A DNA stretch of 64,000 nucleotides from Dysgonomonas sp. 520 (GTDB lineage: Bacteria > Bacteroidota > Bacteroidia > Bacteroidales > Dysgonomonadaceae): positions 1 through 64,000 of the forward strand of contig NZ_QVMP01000011.1 in assembly GCF_010501095.1 (NCBI RefSeq), read 5' to 3'. Each line of letters opens with the position of its first letter. The stretch's first letter is position 1. Position numbers and translations under genes: made by a program. The notes under the pieces were generated by a model. The model saw nothing but the letters and a program-made list of their open reading frames with translations. It was not told the origin of the DNA and searched no databases. This document shows, in pieces, positions 8,269 through 17,962 of this stretch.

Positions 8269-9582
8269 ATGAGTACTACTGAAAACAAGAATTACACAGT
8301 TCCAATTGTGATGATGATCATGCTTTTTGCTATGATCTCTTTTGTAACTAATCTGGCTGCCCCTGTTGGGGTAATCTGGAAAAATCAGTTTGCAGGTTCC
8401 AATACTATCGGAATGTTGGGTAACTTGATGAACTTTGCGGCCTATCTCTTCATGGGAATACCTGCCGGTAAATTGTTAAGTAAAAGAGGATACAAAGTAA
8501 CGGCGCTTATTGCCGTAGCTGTTGGATTTATTGGCGTGGGAATCCAGTTCCTGTCAGGAATTGCACCTACCAGTGAATTTTTATTCTCTCTTCCGCTCAA
8601 TTTTTATGTTTATTTGCTTGGAGCATTTGTTTGCGGTTTTTGTGTATGTATGTTGAATACCGTGGTTAACCCAATGCTTAACACTCTTGGTGGTGGTGGC
8701 AGAAAGGGAAACCAATTGCTACAAATTGGAGGTTCTTTCAATTCATTGGCAGGAACAATCACTCCGATGTTGGTTGGAGCTTTGATCGGTAAAGTAACAA
8801 AAGACACAGCTATTTCTGACGTAAACCCTGTATTGTTCATTGCAATGGGTGTTTTTGCAGTTGCATTTATCATTCTATCAATGGTTCAAATACCGGAGCC
8901 ACACCTTGAAAAAGCATCCGATGTGGTGAATAAGGTAAAAGACAGTTTCAGTGCTTGGAGTTTCAAACACTTTGTTTTAGGTGCGATTGGTATCTTCGTA
9001 TATGTAGGAGTTGAAATCGGTATACCGGGAACTATGAACTATTTCCTTGAAGATGCAAAAGCAGGGAATGTAGGAGCTACAATTGCCGGATTCGTTACAG
9101 GAACATATTGGTTCCTTATGCTTATCGGTCGTTTCGTTGGTGGATTTATCGGAGGAAAAGTTTCCAGTAAAATTATGCTTACCGTAGCATCTGCAGTTGC
9201 TTTGGCACTTGTAGTTGCTGCTATATTCTCGCCCATCACAACAACAGTTTCTATGCCTGCATTTACAGGATCTTCCGTAGCAATGGTTTCGGTGCCTATC
9301 AGTGCATTATTCCTTGTATTGTGTGGTCTTTGCACATCTGTAATGTGGGGTGGAATCTTCAATCTTGCGGTAGAAGGTTTGGGTAAATATGTTGCTTCTG
9401 CATCCGGAATCTTCATGATGATGGTTGTAGGTGGAGGAATCCTTCCACTATTGCAAAATGTGATAGCTGATGCAACTACATATATGACTTCGTATTGGAT
9501 CATATTTGCTGGTCTTGCTTATTTGCTGTATTATGCTGCAATCGGATCTAAAAATGTGAACAAAGACATTCCTGTGGAATAA
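8269..9582 (+). CDS. MFS transporter, probably sugar:proton symporter (FHS-like)
   Basis: A 437-residue inner-membrane protein with about twelve transmembrane segments in two halves. A soluble central loop (residues ~205-230, PEPHLEKASDVVNKVKDSF) separates them. The first half contains AAYLFMGIPAGKLLSKRGYK (MFS loop 2-3 signature) and MLNTVVNPMLNTLGGGGRK followed by QIGGSFNSLAGTITPM, which resembles the fucose/glucose-galactose permease group of Bacteroidetes. It is monocistronic: preceded by a long AT-rich leader and followed by a strong terminator at 9609-9643. The substrate is inferred only at the level of 'sugar'. Confidence 0.78.
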   Translation: MSTTENKNYTVPIVMMIMLFAMISFVTNLAAPVGVIWKNQFAGSNTIGMLGNLMNFAAYLFMGIPAGKLLSKRGYKVTALIAVAVGFIGVGIQFLSGIAPTSEFLFSLPLNFYVYLLGAFVCGFCVCMLNTVVNPMLNTLGGGGRKGNQLLQIGGSFNSLAGTITPMLVGALIGKVTKDTAISDVNPVLFIAMGVFAVAFIILSMVQIPEPHLEKASDVVNKVKDSFSAWSFKHFVLGAIGIFVYVGVEIGIPGTMNYFLEDAKAGNVGATIAGFVTGTYWFLMLIGRFVGGFIGGKVSSKIMLTVASAVALALVVAAIFSPITTTVSMPAFTGSSVAMVSVPISALFLVLCGLCTSVMWGGIFNLAVEGLGKYVASASGIFMMMVVGGGILPLLQNVIADATTYMTSYWIIFAGLAYLLYYAAIGSKNVNKDIPVE

Positions 9583-9608
9583 AATCTAAGACAATAAATA
9601 TTCAAAAT

Positions 9609-9643
9609 GGGGAAGGTGTGAAAACATCTTCCCTATTTTTTTT
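9609..9643 (+). terminator. Intrinsic terminator after the MFS gene
   Basis: GGGAAGGTGT (9610-9619), loop GAAA, then ACATCTTCCC (9624-9633) with one G-U pair, followed by A and eight or more T. It separates the MFS gene from the aspT cassette. Confidence 0.85.
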
Positions 9644-9752
9644 GTCCGTTTTCGTTACTCATAAAAACATCTATTCCATTTCCTTTTCAAACAAAATAAC
9701 CGGAGACTTGTTGTATTTATGATTGAAGTAATAAAAAAAATACATTGAGTTT

Positions 9753-11453
9753 ATGGAATGGATAATAAAAACTATGCAGGACTCTCCGGAGTTGGCAGTC
9801 TTTCTCACTCTTGCATTAGGATTTGCCGTTGGGCAGATTAAAATAAAAGGTTTTGGGTTAGGCTCTGTAACCGGAGTTTTGTTGATGGGGGTGGTTATCG
9901 GGCAATTAGACATTGTTGTTTCCCCGACAGTGAAATCAACATTTTTTCTTATTTTCTTGTTTGCTGTCGGATACAGCGTTGGTCCGCAGTTTGTTCAAGG
10001 ATTGAAAAAAGACGGACTACCTCAAATTGCTTTTGCTGCTATCGTGTGTGTGGCATGTTTACTGGTATCGTGGGTTGCTGCCCTGATTGCGGGATTTGAT
10101 TTAGGCAACGCAGCCGGATTGCTTGCGGGAGCAAACACAATATCGGCAGTGATTGGAGTTGCTTCCGATACAATTAATCAATTGTCTATTGGCGATGCTG
10201 AGAAGCATCAATACATTAATCAGATACCCGTAGCTTATGCCGTGACTTATATTTTCGGTACGGCCGGAACTGCTTGGTTTTTGGCTTCAATTGGCCCTAA
10301 ATTGTTGGGGAAAGACATCATCAAGCAAACGAAAGAATATGAAGCAACCTTAGGCGGCTCTCTGAATGAAAGCGACGCTAGTGAAGAAGATGCCTACGAT
10401 GGAACTACTTTCAGGGTAATACAGGCAACCAGCGATTTTTTCAGTCAGGAGAGAACGGTGAAGGAAGTTGAAGATATGTTAGTTGTAAAAGACTGGCCTG
10501 TTTTTATAGAACGTATTCGCACAAGTAAAGGTGAAATAATTTCTGAGCCTGACTTAAATACTAAAATAAACAAAGGAGACAACCTTGTACTGAATGGACC
10601 ATTAGACACATTGCTGGCTGATGAAAATCTGATAGGCGTTGAAGTTGCAGACATAGAGCTACTCGATTTCAGATCAGAAGCTCTGAGGGTAATTGTAGCA
10701 AACAAGAAAGCCGAAGGTAAAACTCTTCGGGCGTTGAAAACCAGTAAAGAACGTCATGGCGTCGTAATCAGGAAGATACATCGGGGTAAAGCAACTCTGC
10801 CTTTGTTGAAAGAAGTAAAACTTCAACGTGGAGATATTGTTGAAATAGAAGGCAGAAAAACCGATGTCGACCGCTTTGCCGCATACCTTGGATTTGCCGA
10901 ACGCCCCACAAATATTACAGATCTACTCTATGTAGGAGCAGGAATATTTCTAGGAGGAATTTTAGGGTCATTGACATTTCACACAGGAAACGTGCCATTA
11001 AGTTTAAGTGCCAGTGGTGGAGTTCTCATCATGGGAATTATTTTCGGCTGGTTACGTTCTCGCCGCCCAACGTTCGGAGCTGTACCCGAACCTGCAATTT
11101 GGCTGATGAACAACCTTGGTCTTAACATATTTATAGCCGTTGTAGGTATTAATGCGGGACCGGATTTTATCGCCGGATTGAAAGCCGCAGGCGTCAGCTT
11201 GTTTATTGCCGGCATCTTCGCCAGCCTTATTCCTATGCTCATCGGTATTCTTTTAGGACGATATGTATTTAAATTTCAGCCTGCTATCACACTTGGAGCT
11301 TGTGCCGGAGCACGAACCACAACCGCAGCTCTCGGAGCTTTGGAAGATTCGCTTCAAAGTAAAGTGCCTGCGTTGTCATACACAACAACCTATGCCGTAG
11401 GAAATACCCTTCTTATCATTTGGGGTGTGGTTATCGTGTTGTTAATGAGTTAG
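9753..11453 (+). CDS. aspT: Aspartate:alanine antiporter-type transporter (AspT/YidE-YbjL family)
   Basis: A 566-residue inner-membrane protein with the AAE-family layout. There is a hydrophobic N-terminal half (~1-195), two tandem TrkA-C (RCK_C) domains in the cytoplasmic middle (~210-390; note DFRSEALRVIVANKKAEGKTL), and a hydrophobic C-terminal half with GACAGARTTTAALGALEDSL. Both membrane halves carry the family's G-A-rich duplicated motif (AGLLAGANTISAVIGVA and GACAGARTTTAALG). In Tetragenococcus AspT swaps external aspartate for internal alanine and works with aspartate 4-decarboxylase. The next gene here is that decarboxylase, which supports the specific call over a generic transporter. 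Stop is TAG. Confidence 0.85.
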   Translation: MEWIIKTMQDSPELAVFLTLALGFAVGQIKIKGFGLGSVTGVLLMGVVIGQLDIVVSPTVKSTFFLIFLFAVGYSVGPQFVQGLKKDGLPQIAFAAIVCVACLLVSWVAALIAGFDLGNAAGLLAGANTISAVIGVASDTINQLSIGDAEKHQYINQIPVAYAVTYIFGTAGTAWFLASIGPKLLGKDIIKQTKEYEATLGGSLNESDASEEDAYDGTTFRVIQATSDFFSQERTVKEVEDMLVVKDWPVFIERIRTSKGEIISEPDLNTKINKGDNLVLNGPLDTLLADENLIGVEVADIELLDFRSEALRVIVANKKAEGKTLRALKTSKERHGVVIRKIHRGKATLPLLKEVKLQRGDIVEIEGRKTDVDRFAAYLGFAERPTNITDLLYVGAGIFLGGILGSLTFHTGNVPLSLSASGGVLIMGIIFGWLRSRRPTFGAVPEPAIWLMNNLGLNIFIAVVGINAGPDFIAGLKAAGVSLFIAGIFASLIPMLIGILLGRYVFKFQPAITLGACAGARTTTAALGALEDSLQSKVPALSYTTTYAVGNTLLIIWGVVIVLLMS

Positions 11454-12108
11454 ATCGCAGTCCTCCTATTACTTTGGTAAATATAAAAATCAAAGCCAAT
11501 TATAAGTTTGTTACTTAATGAGTGAGTAAAAAATTATTAGACATTATATCGAATAAAGTGTTATTTGATTCATTATCATTAGTTTGTTCTGCGCACAATC
11601 ATATAGATTGCTTGCATTCCTTTTGCCTTAAGCCGCAAAAGGAATCAAAAAGGCTTTCTGTGACTCAGGCTTCTTGCCGACCCACTATACAGCTTATAAG
11701 CTGAACAAAAAATAACTCGCACCAAAAGACTGTTAAAACTAGAATGGTTCGGCTATGCTCAAACAGCTTTTTGTTTCTACCGCTTATTTGCGCTGTGTGG
11801 GTACCCCGTCAATCAGCTAAATGTCACGTTTTTAAAATTGGGCGTAAGCGTGACGTGCATTAGTGACGCAGCTGGGTGACCTGACCGATAAAGTTGGCGC
11901 AAAACTAAATGTCTGTCTGAGCGTAGCGAGTTTATTTAGTTTAGTCAACGAATCGCTTTGTCAGGTCGGCGAGTCACGAAGCACTGTTTTTTGCAACTTT
12001 TTGACACCAAAAAGTTGAGAAGAAAAACCAACATTTAAAATAATTAATTAAAAACGAGAAGTATAAATCTTATTCAAGATAAAATCTTTCACAAAAAAAA
12101 TAAAAGTT
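11454..12108. other. Long non-coding gap with a structured, repeat-like element (about 11600-12017)
   Basis: No credible gene. The stretch is full of inverted repeats: ATTCCTTTTGC/GCAAAAGGAAT (11616-11626/11635-11645); a nested pair GACCTGAC/GTCAGGTC (11878-11885/11960-11967) enclosing AAACTAAAT/ATTTAGTTT (11902-11910/11934-11942); and CAACTTTTTG/CAAAAAGTTG (11994-12003/12008-12017). Its composition is more GC-rich than the surrounding intergenic DNA. It resembles dispersed intergenic elements of Bacteroidetes and splits aspT from asdA. It may carry the asdA promoter, but I see no clear TAnnTTTG box next to the gene. Confidence 0.6.
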
Positions 12109-13749
12109 ATGGATATTGATAAATTAAAAACATCACGAAAACGTGAACAACAATTAGAGCAGCTAAGTCCGTTCGAATTGAAAGATAACTTAATCAGCTT
12201 GGCATCCGACCAACAAAAAAAGCCTGTAAAAACAATGCTAAATGCAGGTCGTGGCAATCCAAACTGGACAGCAACAGTGCCTCGTGAAGCGTTCTTTACT
12301 TTAGGTCAGTTCGGGGTTCAGGAGTCAAAGTTGGCAATGGATTACCCGGTCGGTTTGGCTGGTATTCCCCAGAAAAAAGGAATAGCAAAAAGATTTGAAG
12401 ATTTTCTTGAAAAAAACAAGCAACTTCCGGGAGTTGATCTCTTGAAAGGCATTTATAAATATGGTATTGACAAACATAATTTCGATGCTGACAGTTGGGT
12501 TTTTGAAATGGCAGAAGGCATTGTGGGCGACCAATATCCAAGTCCGGTGAGAATGCTGAAACATGCCGAAATTATTGTACATGATTATCTGATTCAGGAA
12601 ATGTGTGCAAAAAACCCTCTACGTAGCGGTAGATACGACCTGTTTGCGGTTGAAGGCGGTACGGCGGCAATGTGTTATATCTTTGATTCGTTATTTGAGA
12701 ATTGTTTATTGAAAAAAGGAGACAGGATAGCTCTTGGTGTTCCTATTTTTACCCCATATCTCGAAATTCCGGATCTTGCCAAATATCAGCTCAAAGTAAC
12801 TTATGTAAACGGAGTTGCTAAAGATGAAAACGGAAACTCTACATTCCAATATCCTGAGGAAGAGTTGGATAAGTTGGGTGATAAATCAATAAAGGCATTT
12901 TTTATTGTAAATCCTAGCAATCCGACTTCTGTCGAAATTTCTGATAAGAGCAGAAAATACCTTGTAAAAGTGATTAAAAATCTGAATCCCAATTTGATGA
13001 TTCTGACAGACGATGTGTATGGCACATTTGTTCCCGGATTTAACTCCTTGATGAACGAGCTTCCACAAAATACGTTGTGTGTTTATTCCTTCTCAAAATA
13101 TTTTGGTGCAACAGGTTGGCGTTTAGGCGTTATTGCTCTGTATGAGGATAATGTATATGACAGGATGCTTTCGGCAATTCCCGAAAAAGATAAGCAAAGG
13201 TTGGCAAAACTATATGAAAGCCTGACACTACATCCCGAAAAATTGAAGTTTATCGACCGTTTGGTTGCCGATAGTCGTCAGGTTGCTTTAAATCACACAG
13301 CCGGATTGTCCACTCCGCAACAAATGCAGATGATGCTTTTTGCAGCTTTTGCATTGCTCGATACTGAAGATAAATATAAAGAAGCGTCTATTAAACTTCT
13401 TCGCAACCGATACAATCTTCTTTGGCAAGGATTGAATATCCCTGTGATACCCGATCCTGAAAGGGCAGCTTATTACTGCGAAATTGATATTCACGAGTGG
13501 GCATTGAACAATTACGGAAAGGAATTTGTAGCGTTCCTCGAAAAAAATTTCGAACCCGTGGATATTGTTTTCCGATTAGCTGAAAAATCATCTATCGTTT
13601 TACTTAATGGTGGCGGATTTGCCGGACCTGAGTGGTCTGTACGTGTGTCTCTTGCCAATCTGGAAGATCAGGATTATAGTGTGATAGGTAAAGAACTGGC
13701 CGAAACCATGCAAGATTACGTAGAGGCTTGGAAAAGTACAAAAAAGTAA
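12109..13749 (+). CDS. asdA: Bifunctional aspartate aminotransferase / aspartate 4-decarboxylase
   Basis: PLP enzyme of 546 residues that releases CO2 from the beta-carboxyl of L-aspartate to give L-alanine. Family features are the long N-terminal extension before the aminotransferase fold (NAGRGNPNWTATVPREAFF), VEGGTAAMCYIFDSLF for the phosphate-binding turn, NPSNPTSVEIS, ILTDDVYGTFVPGF with the PLP-pairing Asp, YSFSKYFGATGWRLGV with the Schiff-base lysine, and a C-terminal VRVSLANL arginine motif. It matches the ~530-residue decarboxylase rather than ~400-residue aminotransferases. It is followed 14 nt later by asparaginase and preceded by aspT. Confidence 0.93.
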   Translation: MDIDKLKTSRKREQQLEQLSPFELKDNLISLASDQQKKPVKTMLNAGRGNPNWTATVPREAFFTLGQFGVQESKLAMDYPVGLAGIPQKKGIAKRFEDFLEKNKQLPGVDLLKGIYKYGIDKHNFDADSWVFEMAEGIVGDQYPSPVRMLKHAEIIVHDYLIQEMCAKNPLRSGRYDLFAVEGGTAAMCYIFDSLFENCLLKKGDRIALGVPIFTPYLEIPDLAKYQLKVTYVNGVAKDENGNSTFQYPEEELDKLGDKSIKAFFIVNPSNPTSVEISDKSRKYLVKVIKNLNPNLMILTDDVYGTFVPGFNSLMNELPQNTLCVYSFSKYFGATGWRLGVIALYEDNVYDRMLSAIPEKDKQRLAKLYESLTLHPEKLKFIDRLVADSRQVALNHTAGLSTPQQMQMMLFAAFALLDTEDKYKEASIKLLRNRYNLLWQGLNIPVIPDPERAAYYCEIDIHEWALNNYGKEFVAFLEKNFEPVDIVFRLAEKSSIVLLNGGGFAGPEWSVRVSLANLEDQDYSVIGKELAETMQDYVEAWKSTKK

Positions 13750-13763
13750 ATTAATCAAATAAT

Positions 13764-14840
13764 ATGCACATTATGAAAACAAGTAAAATGCAAAGAGTAT
13801 TTGGTCTGTTGATGATTACTCTATTCATGTCAGTTGCGGCATTTGGTCAGAATAAGCCGACAATTTACATATTAGCAACCGGCGGAACTATTGCCGGACA
13901 AGGTGCAACGGAAGTAACGGCAGGATACAAAGCCGGAGCTATAACCGTAGACCAGTTGTTGAGCGCAGTTCCTGAAATCAAGGATATAGCAAACATCAAG
14001 GCCGAACAGGTTGCGAATATCGGTAGTCAGGATATGAACGACGAAGTTTGGCTGAAACTAAGTAAAAGAGTAAATGAATTGCTGAAGGGTGATGCCGATG
14101 GTATCGTTATTACTCACGGAACTGATACACAGGAAGAAACTGCTTATTTTCTGAACCTGACGGTGAAAAGCAATAAGCCTGTGATCTTGGTAGGGTCTAT
14201 GCGTCCGTCAACTGCCATTAGTGCCGATGGCCCGCGTAATATCTACAATGCAGTAGCTGCAGCCGTTTCACCTCTTTCGACAGGAAAAGGCGTAATGGTG
14301 GTTATGGATGATAAAATTCTGGGAGCAGACGATTTGGCTAAAACAAACACATTGAGTGTAGGAACATTCCGGAATCCAAACTACGGACCTTTAGGCATTG
14401 TTTACAATGGAAAACCTATCTATACGAGAGAATCGGTAAAACGTCATACATCCAAGTCGGAATTTGACATCACCCATGTTACCAAACTTCCTCGTGTGGA
14501 GATTATTCTTAGTTATTCTAACGCAACGGCATTGTTTGTTGATGCTGCCTTGAAAGCCGGAGCAAAAGGAATTGTTGTGGCTGGCGTTGGAAATGGAAAC
14601 ATGACAACTGTTATGCAAAACGAATTGGAAAAAGCGACAAAGCAACATGGTGTAGCTGTGGTTCGATCTTCCAGAATCATGACAGGACCAACTGCTCAAT
14701 GGGACGAAGTGAACGACGATCAATTAGGTTTTGCTGCATCTTGGTTTATCAACCCATACAGATCACGTGTGTTGTTGATGCTGGCTTTGACTAAAACCAA
14801 TGACTACAAAGAGATACAGCGAATGTTTTCGGAATATTGA
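13764..14840 (+). CDS. ansB: Periplasmic L-asparaginase, type II
   Basis: Hydrolyses L-asparagine to aspartate and ammonia outside the inner membrane. A signal peptide (LLMITLFMSVAAFGQ) precedes the mature part. Catalytic threonine sites are visible: ILATGGTIAGQG near residue 37 and ITHGTDTQEETAYFL with the Thr-Asp pair, plus the substrate-loop GSQDMNDEVW and VGSMRPSTAISADGP. The length of 358 fits type II enzymes with a leader. The start at 13764 or the ATG at 13773 both give a signal peptide. Its product aspartate is the substrate of the preceding antiporter and decarboxylase. It sits 14 nt after asdA and is followed by a hairpin and a porin gene. Confidence 0.93.
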   Translation: MHIMKTSKMQRVFGLLMITLFMSVAAFGQNKPTIYILATGGTIAGQGATEVTAGYKAGAITVDQLLSAVPEIKDIANIKAEQVANIGSQDMNDEVWLKLSKRVNELLKGDADGIVITHGTDTQEETAYFLNLTVKSNKPVILVGSMRPSTAISADGPRNIYNAVAAAVSPLSTGKGVMVVMDDKILGADDLAKTNTLSVGTFRNPNYGPLGIVYNGKPIYTRESVKRHTSKSEFDITHVTKLPRVEIILSYSNATALFVDAALKAGAKGIVVAGVGNGNMTTVMQNELEKATKQHGVAVVRSSRIMTGPTAQWDEVNDDQLGFAASWFINPYRSRVLLMLALTKTNDYKEIQRMFSEY

Positions 14841-14854
14841 CATTTTGTTTTCGG

Positions 14855-14874
14855 GGGTGGGTTATCCCCCACCC
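14855..14874 (+). promoter_or_regulatory. GC-rich hairpin between ansB and the porin gene
   Basis: GGGTGGG, loop TTATCC, then CCCACCC: a perfect 7-bp GC stem in the 55-nt gap. No T-run follows, so it more likely stabilises the upstream mRNA end or partly attenuates transcription than terminates it. Confidence 0.45.
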
Positions 14875-14895
14875 TACAATTTAACTTAAAATGAT

Positions 14896-15981
14896 ATGAA
14901 AAAGATATACATACTTTTAGGAGCTTTGTTTCTAAGTATCAGTGCTTTCGCGCAGCATAAAGAGAGCCAAAATATATTGGATAAATTGCTGTGGGACGAC
15001 AAGATGCTCAACATAATGCTCGATACCCGTGTTGATTTTCAAACAAGTATAAAGAACGGAGATTTTGACGAAGCCACCTTCAAAGGTCAAACGTTCAAGA
15101 TTTGGTTGGCGGGAGAAATTATACCCGGAATCCGTTATCGGGTTCGCCATCGTCTAAACAAGCCGCAAACACCTCTTCGTGAAGGTTATTCGGGAGCAAC
15201 AGACCAGGCATGGTTAGCCTTCGACATAGGTAAAGATTGGACAATCACTGCGGGTAAGCAATCCGTACAATTCGGTACGTTCGAATACGATTACAATCCT
15301 GCCGATATTTATCAACCGACAATGGCATTCGACGATTTGGATGCTTATAAGACCGGAGTTAATGTCGCATATCGTTTTGCAGGGCAAACAATGAATCTGC
15401 AAGTCGTTAACTCGGATGCGCCACAATTTGCAAGTGAGAAATACAAAAATAAGGCTCTTGCTGTGAACGTATTATGGGAAGGAAATCTTCTGGATGGAAT
15501 GGTGAAAACACGTTGGGGATATGGAGCATTTCAACATAGTAAAAAGAAATTTTATAACTGGCTGACAGCAGGTACTCAGCTGAATATCGGCAAATTTACT
15601 ACCGAGTTGGATTATTATCTGGGCAACCGTAATATGGATTACAGTTCGGTGGTGGAAGTTGCAGACCTCGGCACAAGATATGTGCGTGACCAATCTCTAT
15701 CATTGAATCTGAAATATGATTTTGGCAAATGGAAACCTTTTGTAAAGGGAACATGGAATCAGCGTCACGACAAGGATTTCGACAACAATGCTTACGAAAC
15801 CAAAGGTATTCAGGCAGTTGTAGAGTTCTATCCTTTCACCAACAATCTGGTTAAAGATTTACGCTTTCATGCTGCATACGCTTATGGTAATACCGATTTC
15901 TTAGGAAATTTCAGCAGTAAAGGAAATGTAGACACACATACATTTCTTGTAGGTACAAGATGGTTGTTTAAAGCTAAATAA
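14896..15981 (+). CDS. Outer-membrane porin, OprO/OprP-like
   Basis: A 361-residue beta-barrel candidate with a signal peptide (MKKIYILLGALFLSISAFAQ). The mature part has alternating amphipathic strands, the porin pattern ITAGKQSVQFGTFEYDYNPAD near residue 115, and an aromatic-rich last strand (HTFLVGTRWLFKAK). It is similar in layout to phosphate-selective-porin-family proteins that Bacteroidetes place beside amino-acid catabolic genes. As the last gene of the aspT-asdA-ansB cassette it probably lets asparagine or aspartate across the outer membrane; that substrate is inferred from context only. A shared terminator at 16011-16046 follows. Confidence 0.75.
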   Translation: MKKIYILLGALFLSISAFAQHKESQNILDKLLWDDKMLNIMLDTRVDFQTSIKNGDFDEATFKGQTFKIWLAGEIIPGIRYRVRHRLNKPQTPLREGYSGATDQAWLAFDIGKDWTITAGKQSVQFGTFEYDYNPADIYQPTMAFDDLDAYKTGVNVAYRFAGQTMNLQVVNSDAPQFASEKYKNKALAVNVLWEGNLLDGMVKTRWGYGAFQHSKKKFYNWLTAGTQLNIGKFTTELDYYLGNRNMDYSSVVEVADLGTRYVRDQSLSLNLKYDFGKWKPFVKGTWNQRHDKDFDNNAYETKGIQAVVEFYPFTNNLVKDLRFHAAYAYGNTDFLGNFSSKGNVDTHTFLVGTRWLFKAK

Positions 15982-16010
15982 CCGGATATAACTAATCTAA
16001 TATTAAGAAA

Positions 16011-16046
16011 AAAATGGGACTATTTCAATTAAAATAGTCCCATTTT
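16011..16046. terminator. Bidirectional intrinsic terminator between porin and pfkA
   Basis: AAAATGGGACTATTT (16011-16025) and AAATAGTCCCATTTT (16032-16046) form a perfect 15-bp stem around a 6-nt loop, with A and T runs on both sides. It serves the plus-strand porin gene and the minus-strand pfkA gene, which converge here. Confidence 0.9.
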
Positions 16047-16068
16047 CATATCCATTTATATCAAAAAC

Positions 16069-17049
16069 TTAGATAGAAAGAATACGCAATGTATTCATTA
16101 AATCATCATTGAATGGCTTATTCTTTTTTATGGCTTTTGAAAAAGGAACGTAAACGATCTTGTCGTTTTCTATACCGATCATCACATTCCGCTGACCTTC
16201 GTTCAGAGCATCAACAGCAGCTGCTCCCATACGACTGGCTAGAATGCGATCGCTGGCAGATGGCGAACCACCCCTCTGAACATGTCCCAGAATAGAAACA
16301 CGCACATCGTACTGAGGATATTCATTCTTCATACGTTCAGCCATAGCCATAGCACCTCCGGTTATATCACCTTCCGTTACCAATACTAAGCTACTGTTTT
16401 TGCTTTTTCTGAATCCTTGCGAAATAAGTTCACCCAACTGGTCTTTTTCGTATGCCATTTCAGGAATAATAGCAGCTTCGGCTCCTGTTGCAATGGCTCC
16501 GTTTATAGCTAAATAGCCACATTCACGCCCCATTACTTCGATAAAAAACAGCCGCTCGTGCGAACTGGCAGTATCTCGTATCTTGTCCACAGCTTCCATT
16601 ATTGTATTCAGAGCCGTATCATAACCAATAGTCATATCAGTGCCACTCAAGTCGTTGTCGATAGTGCCCGGCAATCCGACAATCGGGAAATTATATTCCT
16701 GAGCAAAAAGTTTAGCACCTGTTAGCGAACCATCACCGCCAATCACCACAAGAGCGTCAATACCTTCCCTCACAAGGGTGTCGTAAGCTATCTGACGGCC
16801 TTCGGGTGTCATGAACTCCTTGCTGCGAGCAGTTTTCAAGATAGTACCTCCTTGTTGAATGATATTACTGACACTGCTGCTGTTAAAGGTTTCTATTTCG
16901 TCAGAAATAAGACCCTTATAACCTCTCATAATGCCTTTTACCTCCATTCCGCTAAAAATAGCAGCACGAGTTACTGCCCTGATAGCAGCATTCATTCCCG
17001 GGGCATCGCCACCCGATGTAAGAATCCCTATACGTCTAATTGTTGCCAT
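16069..17049 (-). CDS. pfkA: ATP-dependent 6-phosphofructokinase
   Basis: Glycolytic enzyme of 326 residues phosphorylating fructose 6-phosphate. It has the bacterial type A features: [17 protein letters not shown] at the N-terminus, [12 protein letters not shown] (the Gly after GGD marks ATP rather than pyrophosphate use), [12 protein letters not shown] with the catalytic Asp, MGRECGYLA and [15 protein letters not shown]. It is last of the minus-strand cluster cmk-ispH-pfkA, 34 nt downstream of ispH, an order found in many Bacteroidetes next to porQ. Confidence 0.96.
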   Translation of the reverse strand: MATIRRIGILTSGGDAPGMNAAIRAVTRAAIFSGMEVKGIMRGYKGLISDEIETFNSSSVSNIIQQGGTILKTARSKEFMTPEGRQIAYDTLVREGIDALVVIGGDGSLTGAKLFAQEYNFPIVGLPGTIDNDLSGTDMTIGYDTALNTIMEAVDKIRDTASSHERLFFIEVMGRECGYLAINGAIATGAEAAIIPEMAYEKDQLGELISQGFRKSKNSSLVLVTEGDITGGAMAMAERMKNEYPQYDVRVSILGHVQRGGSPSASDRILASRMGAAAVDALNEGQRNVMIGIENDKIVYVPFSKAIKKNKPFNDDLMNTLRILSI

Positions 17050-17083
17050 ATTACCTTAACTACTTTTTAAATAACCCTATATA

Positions 17084-17962
17084 TTAATTTTTAAGTTCAA
17101 CCAGTCTGTTTATTGTTTTCTCTATTTCCTCCATTTGCCATTTAGGCGTTGATGTGGCTCCACAAATACCTATTGATATATTTTCTCCGATAACTTCAGG
17201 ATCAATATCAGCCGGCGAAGATACGAAAAAAGAATTGGGATTATACTGCAGGCATTCTGCGAAGAGCACTTTCCCGTTCGAACTTTTTTCGCCTGCAACA
17301 AAGAATATCAAGTCATGCTTCTGTGCAAATTCTTTGATATTCGGTATCCTGTTCGATACCTGACGGCATATTGTATCAAAATATTCGAAATTGGCAGTCG
17401 GGGATATTCTACTTTTAATCTCGTCAATTATATCCTGAAACCCATCCAAAGGCTTGGTTGTCTGCGAAAACAAACAGATATTTTTCGAATAATCCAGTTT
17501 ATCCAGATCTTCTTTCTTCTCTATCACGATAGCCTTCGAGTCGGTTTGCCCTATCAGTCCGATAACTTCTGCATGCCCATCTTTGCCGTAAATAACAATC
17601 TGGGTATTATTGCCGATTTCCTGATTATATTTATCATGTATTTTCTTCTGCAATTTTAATACAACCGGACACGAGGCATCTATAATCTCTATATTGTTAG
17701 CCTTGGCAATTTCGTAAGTTGATGGCGGTTCGCCGTGAGCACGCAAAAGAACTTTTACGTTTTTCAGTTTTGCAAACTCTTCATGATTGATAGTCTTCAA
17801 GCCTAATTTGGCAAGACGGTCAACCTCCAGATTGTTATGAACAATGTCTCCTAAGCAATAAAGGACTCCTCCTTTTTTCAACTCTTCTTCTGCTTTTTTG
17901 ATAGCATTGACCACGCCAAAACAAAATCCTGACTTTTGATCAATTTCGATGTTATTTTTCAT
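17084..17962 (-). CDS. ispH: 4-hydroxy-3-methylbut-2-enyl diphosphate reductase
   Basis: Iron-sulfur enzyme of the last step of the MEP isoprenoid pathway, giving IPP and DMAPP. The 292-residue protein has the three cluster cysteines: [11 protein letters not shown] near residue 14, DASCPVVLK near 98 and [11 protein letters not shown] near 198. It also has [11 protein letters not shown] (substrate His), LRAHGEPP and the C-terminal [13 protein letters not shown]. Its start lies 11 bp inside the end of cmk, so the two are translationally coupled. Confidence 0.96.
   Translation of the reverse strand: MKNNIEIDQKSGFCFGVVNAIKKAEEELKKGGVLYCLGDIVHNNLEVDRLAKLGLKTINHEEFAKLKNVKVLLRAHGEPPSTYEIAKANNIEIIDASCPVVLKLQKKIHDKYNQEIGNNTQIVIYGKDGHAEVIGLIGQTDSKAIVIEKKEDLDKLDYSKNICLFSQTTKPLDGFQDIIDEIKSRISPTANFEYFDTICRQVSNRIPNIKEFAQKHDLIFFVAGEKSSNGKVLFAECLQYNPNSFFVSSPADIDPEVIGENISIGICGATSTPKWQMEEIEKTINRLVELKN

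Noticed and set aside
11522-11704. 60-codon ORF in the aspT-asdA gap
   Set aside because: It spans the ATTCCTTTTGC inverted repeat, shows no motif and no clear ribosome site; it is better explained as part of the non-coding repeat element.
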